Below, one piece after another: positions 1 through 9,056 of a stretch of 64,000 nucleotides of DNA. Position 1 is the stretch's first letter, and each line of letters begins with the position of its first letter. Source of the stretch: Stutzerimonas stutzeri. GTDB taxonomy: Bacteria > Pseudomonadota > Gammaproteobacteria > Pseudomonadales > Pseudomonadaceae. The stretch covers positions 1 to 64,000 of the forward strand of contig DGLA01000026.1 of assembly GCA_002387205.1 (NCBI GenBank), read 5' to 3'. Below the pieces are notes generated by a model. It saw only the letters and a list, made by a program, of their open reading frames with translations, did no database searches and was not told the DNA's origin. A program made the position numbers and the translations under genes.

Positions 1-43
1 GCAGATCAGGTCTGCTCCCCTTCTTTGTGCTTCTTTCAGCTGG

Positions 44-781
44 TCAGACGCTGGTTTCCAACTGCCTGACCTGAGTGTTGATCCAGTCCTCAGCGCGCTG
101 GTTGAGTTCCGCCACGGCGCGCGGACCTTCACTCTCGGCCCGCATAGCCGGACCAATGACCACACTGATGGTGCCAGGCCGCTTGCCCCACCCCGCCTTG
201 GGCCAGAAGCTTCCTGCATTGTGTGCGATAGGTAGAACCGGAAGGTCAGCGTTCACTGCCAGCGCAGCACCACTGCGGGAGAACTTGCCAGTTTCGCCCA
301 CAGGTACCCGGGTTCCCTCGGGGAAGATCAGCACCCAGGCACCCTGATCAAGCCGCTCCTGGCCTTGCTTGGCCACCTGGCGCAACGCCGCCTTGGGGTT
401 TTCCCGATCGATGGCGATGGGCTTGAGCAGCATGATGGCCCAGCCAAAGAACGGCACGTACAAAAGCTCCCGTTTGAGCACCTGGGTCAAGGGCTCGAAG
501 TACGCCGAGAGAAAAAAGGTCTCCCAGGTACTCTGATGCTTGGACAGGATCACGCACGGCCTCTCGGGAATGTTCTCCTGGCCGGTGACCTCATAACGCA
601 GGCCGATGACAGACTTGGCCAGCCATACGGCACTGCGGCACCAGGTCTGGACGACGAACCGGTAGCGCGTACGAAACGACATGAAAGGGGCGCATACCAG
701 GCTGACGAGGCACCAGGCAAAGGCTGTCAACGCCAGGAGCAGGTAGAACAGCGTGATCCTCAGGGGGAGCAAGGCGTTCAT
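44..781 (-). CDS. plsC: 1-acyl-sn-glycerol-3-phosphate acyltransferase
   Basis: Makes phosphatidic acid by acylating lysophosphatidic acid at the inner membrane (phospholipid synthesis). The 245-residue product starts with a hydrophobic segment (about residues 8-32). It carries the acyltransferase block I as H82-QSTW-E87, an H-X4-E form instead of the usual H-X4-D, and block III FPEGTR at 153-158. The ATG overlaps the gmhB stop by 4 bases, so it is the last visible gene of a glyQ-glyS-gmhB-plsC run. The gene order matches P. aeruginosa PA0005 (lptA), which puts gyrB and oriC just left of the window. Identity is firm; acyl-chain preference cannot be read from the sequence. Confidence 0.93.
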   Translation of the reverse strand: MNALLPLRITLFYLLLALTAFAWCLVSLVCAPFMSFRTRYRFVVQTWCRSAVWLAKSVIGLRYEVTGQENIPERPCVILSKHQSTWETFFLSAYFEPLTQVLKRELLYVPFFGWAIMLLKPIAIDRENPKAALRQVAKQGQERLDQGAWVLIFPEGTRVPVGETGKFSRSGAALAVNADLPVLPIAHNAGSFWPKAGWGKRPGTISVVIGPAMRAESEGPRAVAELNQRAEDWINTQVRQLETSV

Positions 782-1320
782 CGTGCCCCTCCGAGAAGGT
801 GATCAGTCAGCGCTGCCAGACTGTCAAAAACCTCGGTTCCGGCTGGTAGTGTCCCCTCCAGTGTGCGTATGCCCTTGCCCGTCCTGACCAGATAGGGATC
901 TCCCCCCAGGGAGACGCCCGCCTGCAGGTCGCGCAGACTATCACCCACCACCGGCACGCCCTTGAGGTCTGCCAGATGGAAATGTTCAGCGACCTTGTGA
1001 AAGAGCCCCGGCAGCGGCTTGCGGCAATCGCATCCGTCGTCAGGGCCATGCGGGCAATGTACGATCAGATCGATGCGACCGCCCTCTTCCATTACCAGTT
1101 GCTGCATCTTGAAGTGCATGTCGTCCAGGGCAGCCTTGTCGAACAGCCCGCGCGCCAAGCCGGACTGGTTGGTAGCGACTGCTACCGTCCAGCCGGCCTT
1201 GAACAGACGGGCAATTGCGTCCAGCGAACCCGGTATCGGAATCCACTCGCCAGCGCTCTTCACGAAGGCATCGGAGTCTTCGTTGATCACGCCGTCGCGG
1301 TCCAACACGATGAGTTTCAC
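778..1320 (-). CDS. gmhB: D-glycero-beta-D-manno-heptose 1,7-bisphosphate 7-phosphatase
   Basis: Removes the 7-phosphate from heptose bisphosphate on the way to ADP-heptose for the LPS inner core; cytoplasmic HAD-family enzyme. DRDGVIN at residues 7-13 supplies nucleophile D7 and acid D9, and a zinc-binding cluster typical of GmhB is visible (C89, H91, C97, C99). I chose the GTG at 1320, four bases after the glyS stop, because it puts the HAD motif at the usual distance from the N-terminus (180 residues). A TTG in frame at 1356 inside glyS would add 12 residues and is less likely. Sits in the glyQ-glyS-gmhB-plsC run. Confidence 0.9.
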   Translation of the reverse strand: MKLIVLDRDGVINEDSDAFVKSAGEWIPIPGSLDAIARLFKAGWTVAVATNQSGLARGLFDKAALDDMHFKMQQLVMEEGGRIDLIVHCPHGPDDGCDCRKPLPGLFHKVAEHFHLADLKGVPVVGDSLRDLQAGVSLGGDPYLVRTGKGIRTLEGTLPAGTEVFDSLAALTDHLLGGAR

Positions 1321-1324
1321 CGGC

Positions 1325-3379
1325 TTAGCCAAGTGCGGAAATATCGGCAACGCCAAGGAACAGTCCTCTCAACCGGGCAAGCAAGGCATAGCGGTTGGCA
1401 CGCACCGAAGCATCTTCGGCATTGACCAGTACCGCCTCGAAGAAAGCATCCACCGGACCGCGCAAATGAGCCAGACGCTCCAGCGCCTCACGATACTGAC
1501 GCGAAGCGGCCAACGGCTGCACGGCCTGTTCGGCCTGCTGCAACGCCGAATGCAGCGAGAACTCGGTGGCGTTGTCGAAATAACGTGGTTCGACCGTTGG
1601 CGGCAACTTCGCTTCGAACTTGCTCAACAGGTTCGATACACGCTTGTTGGCCGCAGCCAGCGCAGCGGCTTCCGGCAGGTTGCGGAAAGCCTGCACCGCC
1701 TGCACCCGCTGATCGAAATCCAGCGCCGAACCTGGCTGGACGGCACGCACAGCCAGGTAGGAGGCAACCTCGATGCCTTCGTCTTCGTAGCGAGCGCGTA
1801 GACGATCGAAGATGAACTCCAGCACCTGGCTGGACAGGCCGGCCGGCTCGATCTGGGTTCCGAACTGGCCAATCGCGAAATTGACCGCCTGCACCAGATC
1901 CAGGTCGAGTTGTTTCTCGATCAGGATGCGCAGGATGCCAAGCGCGGCACGACGCAACGCATAAGGGTCCTTGCTGCCGGTGGGCAGCATGCCGATACCG
2001 AAGATACCGACCAGTGTGTCGAGCTTGTCCGCCACCGCCAGGATGGAACCGGTTTGAGTGTCCGGCAGTTCGGCTCCGGCACCACGTGGCATGTACTGCT
2101 CGTTCAGCGCCAAGGCGACGTCGGTTGGCTCGCCGTCGTTCAATGCGTAGTAATAGCCAGCGATGCCCTGCATCTCGGGGAATTCACCGACCATTTCGGT
2201 GGCCAGGTCGCACTTGCTCAACAGACCGGCACGGGCCGCCCATTGCGGGTTGCCCTCGGTGCGTTCGGCAATGAAGGCTGCCAGTCTCGAAACCCGCATA
2301 GCCTTGTCGTAGACGGTACCCAGCTGAGCCTGGAATACGACATTCTTCAACCGCTCGTTAAAGCTTTCCAGCGACTGCTTCTTGTCCTGCTTGAAGAAGA
2401 ATTCGGCATCCGTCAGTCGCGGCCGTACCACTTTTTCATTGCCCGAGACGATCTGCGACGGGTCCTTGGATTCGATATTGGCGACGGTAATGAAGCGTGG
2501 CAGGAGTTTGCCGTTGGCATCCAGCAGACAGAAATACTTCTGGTTGTCCTGCATGGTGGTGATCAAAGCTTCCTGAGGGACTTCGAGGAAGCGCTCCTCG
2601 AAGGAGCACACCAGCGGAACCGGCCATTCGACCAGTGCAGTCACCTCGTCCAGCAGAGCAGGCGGTACGATGGCGCTGCCATTCTGTTCGCTGGCGAGCT
2701 GCTCGACACGCTTGGCGATCAGCTCGCGACGCTCGGCGAAGTCGGCGATTACATGGACGGCACGCAAGTCATCCAGATAGCTGGTGGGCTTGGAGATACG
2801 CACCGGGGATGGATGATGGAAGCGATGACCGCGCGACTCACGACCGGCCTGCTGGGCAAGGATGCTGCAGTCGATGACCTGGTCGCCAAACAGCATGACC
2901 AGCCACTGAGTCGGGCGCACGAACTCTTCCTTACGTGCGGCCCAGCGCATGCGCTTGGGAATCGGCAGGTCGTTCAGCGAGCTCTCGACGATTCCCGGCA
3001 ACAGGGTGGCTGTCTGTTCGCCGGGGATGGTCCGGCTGTATCTGAGCTTGGGGCCGCTGCGGTCGATCTCTGCCAGATCTACCCCACATTTGCGGGCGAA
3101 GCCCAGCGCTGCCTGGGTCGGCTCACCTTCGGCATCGAAGGCTGCCTGAAGCGGTGGGCCGTCGAGGTTGATGCTGCGGTCTGGCTGTTCGGTCTCCAGC
3201 CGCTCAACCAGAACGGCCAGTCTGCGCGGTGCAGCGAAGGCCTGAACCCGGGCATGTAGTAGCCCGGCTTCCTTCAGGCCCTTTTCGATACCCGTGCGAA
3301 ACGCTTCGGACAATTTGCCGAGCGCCTTGGGTGGGAGCTCTTCGGTGCCAAGTTCGACCAGGAAATCCATTGCACTCAT
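1325..3379 (-). CDS. glyS: glycine--tRNA ligase beta subunit
   Basis: Beta chain of the bacterial alpha2beta2 glycyl-tRNA synthetase; it carries most of the tRNA recognition. The 684-residue length is normal for the family, and the N-terminal block FLVELGTEELPPK is the family hallmark. The ATG at 3379 overlaps the glyQ stop (ATGA), indicating translational coupling of the two subunits; a second ATG three codons on is an alternative start. The C-terminal part (about 570-680) is the DALR-like anticodon-binding region. No disruption seen. Confidence 0.97.
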   Translation of the reverse strand: MSAMDFLVELGTEELPPKALGKLSEAFRTGIEKGLKEAGLLHARVQAFAAPRRLAVLVERLETEQPDRSINLDGPPLQAAFDAEGEPTQAALGFARKCGVDLAEIDRSGPKLRYSRTIPGEQTATLLPGIVESSLNDLPIPKRMRWAARKEEFVRPTQWLVMLFGDQVIDCSILAQQAGRESRGHRFHHPSPVRISKPTSYLDDLRAVHVIADFAERRELIAKRVEQLASEQNGSAIVPPALLDEVTALVEWPVPLVCSFEERFLEVPQEALITTMQDNQKYFCLLDANGKLLPRFITVANIESKDPSQIVSGNEKVVRPRLTDAEFFFKQDKKQSLESFNERLKNVVFQAQLGTVYDKAMRVSRLAAFIAERTEGNPQWAARAGLLSKCDLATEMVGEFPEMQGIAGYYYALNDGEPTDVALALNEQYMPRGAGAELPDTQTGSILAVADKLDTLVGIFGIGMLPTGSKDPYALRRAALGILRILIEKQLDLDLVQAVNFAIGQFGTQIEPAGLSSQVLEFIFDRLRARYEDEGIEVASYLAVRAVQPGSALDFDQRVQAVQAFRNLPEAAALAAANKRVSNLLSKFEAKLPPTVEPRYFDNATEFSLHSALQQAEQAVQPLAASRQYREALERLAHLRGPVDAFFEAVLVNAEDASVRANRYALLARLRGLFLGVADISALG

Positions 3380-4323
3380 TCTGCTGCCTCCAGCTTGGCC
3401 AATACTTCGTCGCGCAGGTCAGGGGTGGCCATGGGGAAGCCGAGTCGGGCGCGGGCCTGCAGGTAGCTCTGCGCGACATCGCGGGCCAGTGCGCGGACAC
3501 GCAGGATGTACTGTTGCCGTGCGGTAACCGAGATGGCCCGGCGCGCATCCAGCAAGTTGAAGGTATGTGACGCCTTGAGCACCATTTCGTAAGTCGGCAG
3601 CGGCAGTTCGAGTTTGATCAGACGGTTGGCCTCCGCCTCGTAGAAATCGAACAGCTCGAACAGCTTGTCGACGTTGGCGTGCTCGAAGTTGTAGGTCGAT
3701 TGCTCTACCTCGTTCTGATGGAACACATCGCCATAGGTGACGGTACCGAAGGGGCCGTCGGTCCAGATCAGGTCGTAGACCGAATCGACGCCCTGCAGGT
3801 ACATGGCCAGCCGTTCCAGGCCATAGGTGATTTCGCCGGTGACCGGATAGCACTCGATGCCACCGACCTGCTGGAAGTAGGTGAACTGGGTGACTTCCAT
3901 GCCGTTGAGCCAGATCTCCCAGCCCAGTCCCCATGCGCCCAGTGTCGGCGACTCCCAGTTGTCCTCGACGAAGCGGATATCGTGCACCAGGGGGTCGATG
4001 CCGATGGCCTTGAGCGAGCCGAGGTACAGCTCCTGGAAATTCTCCGGGTTGGGCTTGAGTACTACCTGGAACTGGTAGTAGTGCTGCAGGCGGTTGGGGT
4101 TCTCGCCATACCGACCATCGGCCGGACGACGTGAAGGCTGAACGTAGGCGGCGTTCCAGGTTTCCGGTCCGATGGAACGCAGAAACGTTGCAGTGTGGAA
4201 TGTACCGGCGCCCACTTCCATGTCATAGGGTTGCAGAACCACGCAACCCTGCTCCGCCCAATAGCTTTGCAGGGCGAGGATCAGGTCTTGGAAGGTGCGC
4301 GCGGCAGGCGTAGGCTGGGTCAA
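3376..4323 (-). CDS. glyQ: glycine--tRNA ligase alpha subunit
   Basis: Alpha chain of glycyl-tRNA synthetase, holding the class II catalytic core that forms glycyl-adenylate. The protein carries the very conserved stretches QPYDMEVGAGTFH and GWEIWLNGMEVTQFTYFQQ. The reading frame stays open to 4503, but homologues start just before TQPTPAARTFQDL. The start taken is a TTG at 4321-4323, preceded by AGGTG about five bases upstream, which gives 315 residues, the usual Pseudomonas length. No ATG is available near this point, so the TTG start is inferred from family length and the ribosome binding site. Confidence 0.95.
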   Translation of the reverse strand: MTQPTPAARTFQDLILALQSYWAEQGCVVLQPYDMEVGAGTFHTATFLRSIGPETWNAAYVQPSRRPADGRYGENPNRLQHYYQFQVVLKPNPENFQELYLGSLKAIGIDPLVHDIRFVEDNWESPTLGAWGLGWEIWLNGMEVTQFTYFQQVGGIECYPVTGEITYGLERLAMYLQGVDSVYDLIWTDGPFGTVTYGDVFHQNEVEQSTYNFEHANVDKLFELFDFYEAEANRLIKLELPLPTYEMVLKASHTFNLLDARRAISVTARQQYILRVRALARDVAQSYLQARARLGFPMATPDLRDEVLAKLEAAE

Positions 4324-4452
4324 AATTTCACCTGTGCTGGCTTCGACAGAAAGCCCCGGAGTATACCCGATTACAGGTCCCGCCCGGCGCCGGCCCCGGC
4401 TTTCCGGTGGGGCTTTCAAAGCCGTTTCGGCCCGATCAAGGATTACCCATAG

Positions 4453-5013
4453 ATGCCACGTTGTGCCTGGTGCAGCGATGACCCGCTCTACATCAAATAC
4501 CACGACGTCGAATGGGGCGTGCCGACGCGTGACGCGCAGGTACTGTTCGAGTTTCTGATCCTCGAGGGTGCCCAGGCAGGGCTGTCATGGATCACGGTAC
4601 TGCGCAAACGCGAATGTTACCGTGAGGTGCTCTTCGGTTTCGACCCGCAGCGTCTGGCACGCATGAGCGATGCCGAAATCGACGAACGCATGCTCGACCC
4701 CGGCATCATTCGCAACCGCCGCAAGCTTGAGGCTGCACGGCGCAACGCCCAGCGCTGGCTTGAACTCGAAGACCCATCTGCCTGGTTGTGGTCGTTCGTC
4801 GGTGGAGAGCCAAAGATCAACCATTTCGAGTCGAGCAGTCAGGTACCGGCCGTGACCGCCGAAGCTGAGGCCATGAGCCGCGCGTTGAAAAAGGCGGGTT
4901 TCAGCTTTGTCGGGCCCACCATCTGTTATGCCTTCATGCAGGCGTGCGGATTGGTCATGGACCACACCACCGATTGCGAGCGCTATGTTGCCCTTGCGCT
5001 GACCGGGCGATGA
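4453..5013 (+). CDS. tag: DNA-3-methyladenine glycosylase I
   Basis: Excises 3-methyladenine from alkylated DNA (base excision repair). All landmarks of TagI are present: zinc ligands C4, H17, H171 and C175, and the catalytic-pocket glutamate E38 in the LILEGAQAGLSW block. At 186 residues the length is standard. It is divergent from glyQ, with about 130 bases between the two starts, which must hold both promoters. The position equals PA0010 in P. aeruginosa. No sign of adaptive-response (Ada) control is visible. Confidence 0.95.
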   Translation: MPRCAWCSDDPLYIKYHDVEWGVPTRDAQVLFEFLILEGAQAGLSWITVLRKRECYREVLFGFDPQRLARMSDAEIDERMLDPGIIRNRRKLEAARRNAQRWLELEDPSAWLWSFVGGEPKINHFESSSQVPAVTAEAEAMSRALKKAGFSFVGPTICYAFMQACGLVMDHTTDCERYVALALTGR

Positions 5014-5095
5014 CAGCGCCCTTCCCTCTTCTAGCTGGCGGGAGTCCGTCGGCGGAAGCAGTTACACTACCCGCTTTGATTTTCGGGAGAGAGGC

Positions 5096-5983
5096 TTGGA
5101 CACGTTCAAGGGTGCGCTGATCGTCGGCTTCCTGCGTCTGTTCGCCATGCTGCCCTGGCGAGCCGTGCAGGGGCTCGGGGCGCTGATCGGCTGGCTGATG
5201 TACAAACTGCCCAACCGTTCGCGCGAGGTTGCCCGGACCAACCTGGGCAAATGTTTCCCCGAACTGGACGCTGCGGCTCGGGATGAACTGCTAGGCCGGA
5301 GCCTGCAGCAGATCGGCAAGACCTTTACCGAAAGCGCCTGCGCCTGGATCTGGCCCGCGGACAAGACCCTGCGGCTGGTCAAGGAAGTCGAGGGCCTTGA
5401 GGTCCTGGAGCAGGCCCTGGCATCGGGCAAGGGCGTGGTCGGCATCACCAGCCACCTGGGCAACTGGGAAGTGCTCAACCACTTCTATTGTGCCCAGTGC
5501 AAGCCGATCATTTTCTACCGTCCGCCAAAGCTCAAGGCGGTCAATGATCTCCTGCAGCGACAGCGTGTTCAGCTGGGCAACAAAGTGGCGCCCTCGACCC
5601 GCGAAGGCATCATCAGCGTAATCAAGGAGGTGCGTCGTGGTGGCGCCGTCGGGATCCCGGCCGACCCCGAACCCAGTGAGGGTGCCGGCGTGTTCGTGCC
5701 CTTCCTCGGTACCCAGGCGCTGACGAGCAAGTTCGTGCCAGGCATGCTCACCGGTGGAAAGGCGGTCGGCGTGTTCCTCCATGCGTTGCGCCTGGAGGAT
5801 GGTTCAGGCTACAAAGTGATCCTCGAGGCTGCCCCGCCCGCCATGTATGACGAAGATGTCGAGGTCGCGGTCGCCGCCATGAGCAGCGTGATCGAACGGT
5901 ACGTCCGAACCTGGCCAAGCCAGTACATGTGGACGATGAAGCGTTTCAAGAAGCGTCCGGCCGGCGAACCTCGCTGGTACTAG
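5096..5983 (+). CDS. lipid A secondary acyltransferase, LpxL/HtrB family
   Basis: Adds a secondary acyl chain (laurate or 2-hydroxylaurate class in pseudomonads) to lipid A at the inner face of the cytoplasmic membrane. The 295-residue product has an N-terminal hydrophobic stretch (about 6-36) and the family catalytic motif H120-LGNW-E125 in the form H-X4-E. The start is a TTG at 5096 with GGGAGAGAGG immediately upstream; the next ATG (codon 17) would remove part of the membrane anchor. Position and opening residues agree with PA0011 (one of two HtrB paralogues in P. aeruginosa). Chain specificity cannot be assigned from sequence. Confidence 0.9.
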   Translation: MDTFKGALIVGFLRLFAMLPWRAVQGLGALIGWLMYKLPNRSREVARTNLGKCFPELDAAARDELLGRSLQQIGKTFTESACAWIWPADKTLRLVKEVEGLEVLEQALASGKGVVGITSHLGNWEVLNHFYCAQCKPIIFYRPPKLKAVNDLLQRQRVQLGNKVAPSTREGIISVIKEVRRGGAVGIPADPEPSEGAGVFVPFLGTQALTSKFVPGMLTGGKAVGVFLHALRLEDGSGYKVILEAAPPAMYDEDVEVAVAAMSSVIERYVRTWPSQYMWTMKRFKKRPAGEPRWY

Positions 5984-6013
5984 CACACACAAACGACAGG
6001 GACAGGGAACGTT

Positions 6014-6289
6014 ATGGCAAACCCGAATCAGCGATTGCATCCGCGCGCGCCCATGAAGTGCCGCATCCGTATCAGCCATGACTCCTTTGGCGAGGTCTTG
6101 GGGCAGACTCGCGATCTCTCCGACAGCGGCGTCTACGTCAAGCATCCACAACTGACAGAGCTGCAGCCCGGAACGGTCGTCAGCGGCCAGGTGCAGGATC
6201 TGCCAATCGCAGCGCCAGTGCTTGAAATGGAAGTGATGCGTGTCGATGTCGAGGGTGCCGGTCTGCGTTTCGTTCTGGAGGACGAGTAG
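6014..6289 (+). CDS. PilZ domain protein
   Basis: Small 91-residue protein made of one PilZ domain, a cyclic di-GMP receptor fold. The ligand-binding signatures are intact: RLHPR at 7-11 (RxxxR) and DLSDSG at 34-39 (DxSxxG), so c-di-GMP binding is expected. It follows the lpxL-like gene by about 30 bases with GACAGGGA upstream of the ATG and is probably co-transcribed. Equivalent in position to PA0012. It has no effector domain, so it would act through a protein partner that cannot be named here. Confidence 0.9.
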   Translation: MANPNQRLHPRAPMKCRIRISHDSFGEVLGQTRDLSDSGVYVKHPQLTELQPGTVVSGQVQDLPIAAPVLEMEVMRVDVEGAGLRFVLEDE

Positions 6290-6306
6290 CTGCGTCGCCT
6301 CGTTTC

Positions 6307-6624
6307 CTACGGCTGACGGGCCTTGTCCAGTTTGCGCAGAAGTACGGTCATCTCCTTTTCGGCCTGCTTGTCGCCGCGTGTCTGTGCGGCGGTCAGCCCC
6401 TGGTTCCAGGCCTGACGCGCCCCGTCCGGATTGCCTGTCGCCTGCAATGCCTTGCCAAGGAGCTTCCAGGCGGCCGAATACGTCGGGTCCTGCTCGACGC
6501 AGCGCTGCAGATGCACTGCTGCAGCGGCGGCGTCGCCGGCGTCCAGATAGCCTTTACCGAGACCGAAGCGCAGCATGGCGTTGTCCATGCCCTTGGCCAG
6601 CATCTTTTCCAGCGATTCCAGCAT
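6307..6624 (-). CDS. tetratricopeptide repeat protein
   Basis: A 105-residue protein consisting almost only of TPR-like helices: LRFGLGKGYLDAGDAAAAAV followed by YSAAWKLLGKALQATGNPDGARQAW. It has no signal peptide or membrane segment, so a cytoplasmic adaptor role is likely. It converges on the PilZ gene, with 17 bases between the two stops. Its neighbour in P. aeruginosa (PA0015 region) is a protein of the same kind. Function unknown. Confidence 0.85.
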   Translation of the reverse strand: MLESLEKMLAKGMDNAMLRFGLGKGYLDAGDAAAAAVHLQRCVEQDPTYSAAWKLLGKALQATGNPDGARQAWNQGLTAAQTRGDKQAEKEMTVLLRKLDKARQP

Positions 6625-6684
6625 TTAGTTTCCTCTTTCAGTGAAGCCGGAGGTCTGGCCGACCGGCCCGGCGTTCAGATTGCC

Positions 6685-7515
6685 TTAATGGGCTTGTGTC
6701 ACTGCGCTGAGAAATTCCTGGGTACGCGTTCTCTGCGGGTTGTCGAACAGCGCCTCTGGCGTCCCCTGTTCATGGATACGGCCTTCGTTGAAGAAGCATA
6801 CGCGGTCGGCGAATTCCCGCGCGAAGCCCATTTGGTGAGTCACCATCAGCATGGTCAGATTGTGGGCGTCCCCAAGCCGGCGAATCACGTTGAGCACTTC
6901 GCCGCACAGCTCCGGGTCGAGCGCCGAGGTTACTTCGTCGAACAGCATGACCTTCGGCCGCATGGCCATGGCACGGGCGATCGCCACCCGCTGCTGCTGA
7001 CCGCCGGAAAGCTTCGAAGGGTAATGATCGAGCTTGTCTTCCAGGCCAACCATGACCAGCAGTTCCTCGGCACGGTCACGCGCCTCGGCCTTGGACAGGC
7101 CCAGCACCTGCACCGGGGCTTCCATCACGTTCTGGCGTGTGCTCATGTGCGGGAACAGGTTGAAACTCTGGAACACCATGCCCACCTTGCCGCGAACATG
7201 ACGCAAGTGGCGGGCGTTGGCGCGGACCAGTTCGCCGTGACTGCCAGGCATGTGCGTCAGCGGCTCCCCATCGACCATGATTACTCCCTCGTCGATCTGC
7301 TCCAGCGTCATCAGCGCCCGCAGCAGGGTCGATTTGCCCGAACCGCTGGGACCGATGATCGCAACCTTCTCGCCGTTGCGAACGTCCAGATCCAGGTGGT
7401 TGAGCACCGTCAGCTCTCCGTAGTGTTTGCTGACGTCACGGAACTGCACCATCAGGTCCGCTTCACCGGTATCGGTCGCTGGGTTGGGGTTGTCGGCAGG
7501 CATGGACAGATTCAT
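6685..7515 (-). CDS. ehuA: ABC transporter ATPase, ectoine/polar amino acid uptake type (EhuA-like)
   Basis: ATP-hydrolysing subunit of a polar-amino-acid-family importer. Walker A GPSGSGKS lies at residues 55-62, followed by the LSGGQQQR signature and Walker B VMLFDEVTSALD. The ATG at 7515 is preceded by GGAG and overlaps the permease stop (ATGA); an internal ATG at 7503 is a weaker alternative. Last gene of ehuB-C-D-A. Assignment to ectoine transport rests on the binding protein of the same operon; the ATPase alone would only be called GlnQ-like. Confidence 0.85.
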   Translation of the reverse strand: MNLSMPADNPNPATDTGEADLMVQFRDVSKHYGELTVLNHLDLDVRNGEKVAIIGPSGSGKSTLLRALMTLEQIDEGVIMVDGEPLTHMPGSHGELVRANARHLRHVRGKVGMVFQSFNLFPHMSTRQNVMEAPVQVLGLSKAEARDRAEELLVMVGLEDKLDHYPSKLSGGQQQRVAIARAMAMRPKVMLFDEVTSALDPELCGEVLNVIRRLGDAHNLTMLMVTHQMGFAREFADRVCFFNEGRIHEQGTPEALFDNPQRTRTQEFLSAVTQAH

Positions 7516-8171
7516 CGGGCTAGCTCCATACGGTTTTCCAGGCGGCGCACGAACCAGGCGAGGCCAAGACTGAGAATGAGAAAGAATAGGCCGACCATGG
7601 TGATCGGCTCCAGGTAGCGGAAATGCTCTGAGCCGATGTTCTTGGCCCGCTGCATGATTTCCACCACGGTGATGGCGGACAGCACCGGAGTGTCCTTGAG
7701 CATCGAGATCAGGTAGTTGCCCAGTGCCGGCAGGATCGGCCGCAGGGCCTGCGGCAGGATCACCTTGCGATAGGCGGTGAGGGGGTTCATGTTCAGCGCA
7801 GTGACAGCCTCCCACTGGGCCCGCGGCACGGCATCGAGCCCGGCGCGGTACACCTCGGCGGTATAGCAGGCGTAATGCAGCGCGATGCCGAGGATGCCGG
7901 CCTGCAGGGCACTGAGGTTCAGGCCATAGTTGGGCAGGACGAAGAACAGGAAATAGACCTGAATCAGCAGCGGTGTGCTGCGGATGAACTCGATGAGCCC
8001 GGTCATCGGCCAGGAGAGCCAGCGATGCCGGCTGCGACGTCCCACGGCCAGGAACAGCCCGAGCACGATGGCGATGGCGAAGCCCGCGATGGTGATGCCG
8101 ATGGTCTTCAGCGAGGCATCCAGCAGCCTCGGCAGGATGTCCCAGGCGAATTGCCAGTCGAAGAAATTCAT
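7512..8171 (-). CDS. ehuD: ABC transporter permease EhuD-like
   Basis: Inner-membrane permease of the HisM/GlnP family (219 residues), one half of the translocation pore with the EhuC-like protein. Several hydrophobic helices are evident, and the cytoplasmic ATPase-docking loop is seen as EAVTALNMNPLTAYRKVILP. The ATG at 8171 overlaps the preceding permease stop by 4 bases, and its own stop overlaps the ATPase start, so C-D-A are translationally coupled. Substrate inferred from the operon. Confidence 0.85.
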   Translation of the reverse strand: MNFFDWQFAWDILPRLLDASLKTIGITIAGFAIAIVLGLFLAVGRRSRHRWLSWPMTGLIEFIRSTPLLIQVYFLFFVLPNYGLNLSALQAGILGIALHYACYTAEVYRAGLDAVPRAQWEAVTALNMNPLTAYRKVILPQALRPILPALGNYLISMLKDTPVLSAITVVEIMQRAKNIGSEHFRYLEPITMVGLFFLILSLGLAWFVRRLENRMELAR

Positions 8172-8827
8172 GACAGCCCTCCCCGCATCCGTCCGCGGGC
8201 GAGCCGGCGTTCGAGGGTTCGCATGCCGAAGTTGATGATCTGTGCGAGGACGAAATACATCACCAGCGCCAGGCCAAAGATCTCCATGGTCATCAGCGTC
8301 GCCTGGTCCAACTGGCGGGCGCGAAAGGCCAGGTCGGACAGGGTGATCAGCGATACCAGCGAAGTGTTCTTCAGCAACTCGATGAGCAGGTTCGTGCCCG
8401 GCGGGATGGCGGCCAGCAGCGCCTGGGGCAGGATCACCCGGCGCAAACGCTGCCAGGCCGTCATGTTCAGTGCCTGGCAGGCCTCGTACTGCCCTTCATG
8501 GACCGAGCGGATGGCGCCGCGCAACACTTCCGCGCCATAGGCACCGATATTCAGCCCGAGACCGATCACCGCCACCTGAAATGCACTCATGGCGATGTTG
8601 AACGGCGGCATCGGCAGTACGAAGTAAAGCCAGAACAGCTGGACCAGCAGCGAGCTGCCGCGAAACAGCTCGATATAGACGATGGCCAGCCAGCGCAGGG
8701 GGGCGATGGGTGATATCCGCCCGAACGCGGCAATCAGGGCGGCGGCGATCGCCAGCAGGGAACCGAAGAAAGTGACCTGTACGGTCACCCAGGCGCCTTG
8801 CAGCATGAGGGGGAGAAGTTCGTTCAT
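8168..8827 (-). CDS. ehuC: ABC transporter permease EhuC-like
   Basis: Second membrane subunit of the importer, 219 residues, with the EACQALNMTAWQRLRRVILP docking loop. The frame is open further upstream to 8971, but the ATG at 8827 is taken because the preceding residues are unlike any permease and this start gives the same length as its partner. It is 229 bases downstream of the binding-protein gene, the only wide gap in the operon, and that gap contains a strong hairpin at 9020-9048. Confidence 0.85.
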   Translation of the reverse strand: MNELLPLMLQGAWVTVQVTFFGSLLAIAAALIAAFGRISPIAPLRWLAIVYIELFRGSSLLVQLFWLYFVLPMPPFNIAMSAFQVAVIGLGLNIGAYGAEVLRGAIRSVHEGQYEACQALNMTAWQRLRRVILPQALLAAIPPGTNLLIELLKNTSLVSLITLSDLAFRARQLDQATLMTMEIFGLALVMYFVLAQIINFGMRTLERRLARGRMRGGLS

Positions 8828-9019
8828 TGTGATGTTTCCGGTTGGTTCCCAGGGCATCGGAGCTGCAATTGCAGTCTGGCGGTGAGAACCGTCACGCATG
8901 AAGGCGGGATAGATGTCAGCGGCAGACAGACGGTGGGCACGCCACCCATCGCCCGGCCCGTCGCGTTGCAACGTGGGCTCCGGGGGCTGGAAGCGAGAAC
9001 AGAACGGGTCATGGCGGGT

Positions 9020-9048
9020 GGCGCGGTGCGGTCAAGCCGTTCCGCGCC
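9020..9048 (-). other. intercistronic hairpin after ehuB
   Basis: Twelve-base arms around TCAAG (9032-9036) pair at 10 of 12 positions (GGCGCGG...CCGCGCC at the base). It sits 9 bases after the stop of the binding-protein gene and has no T tract. Such hairpins commonly protect the 3' end of the binding-protein message or reduce read-through, giving more binding protein than permease. That role is an inference. Confidence 0.55.
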
Positions 9049-9056
9049 GTCTCCAA

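Noticed and set aside
1..43. Terminator after plsC
   Set aside because: A 5-bp GCAGA / TCTGC stem without a clear T tract at the window edge is too weak to call.
1910..3259. 449-codon open frame antisense to glyS
   Set aside because: Lies fully opposite a certain housekeeping gene; such frames arise from GC-rich third positions. No family-like motifs.
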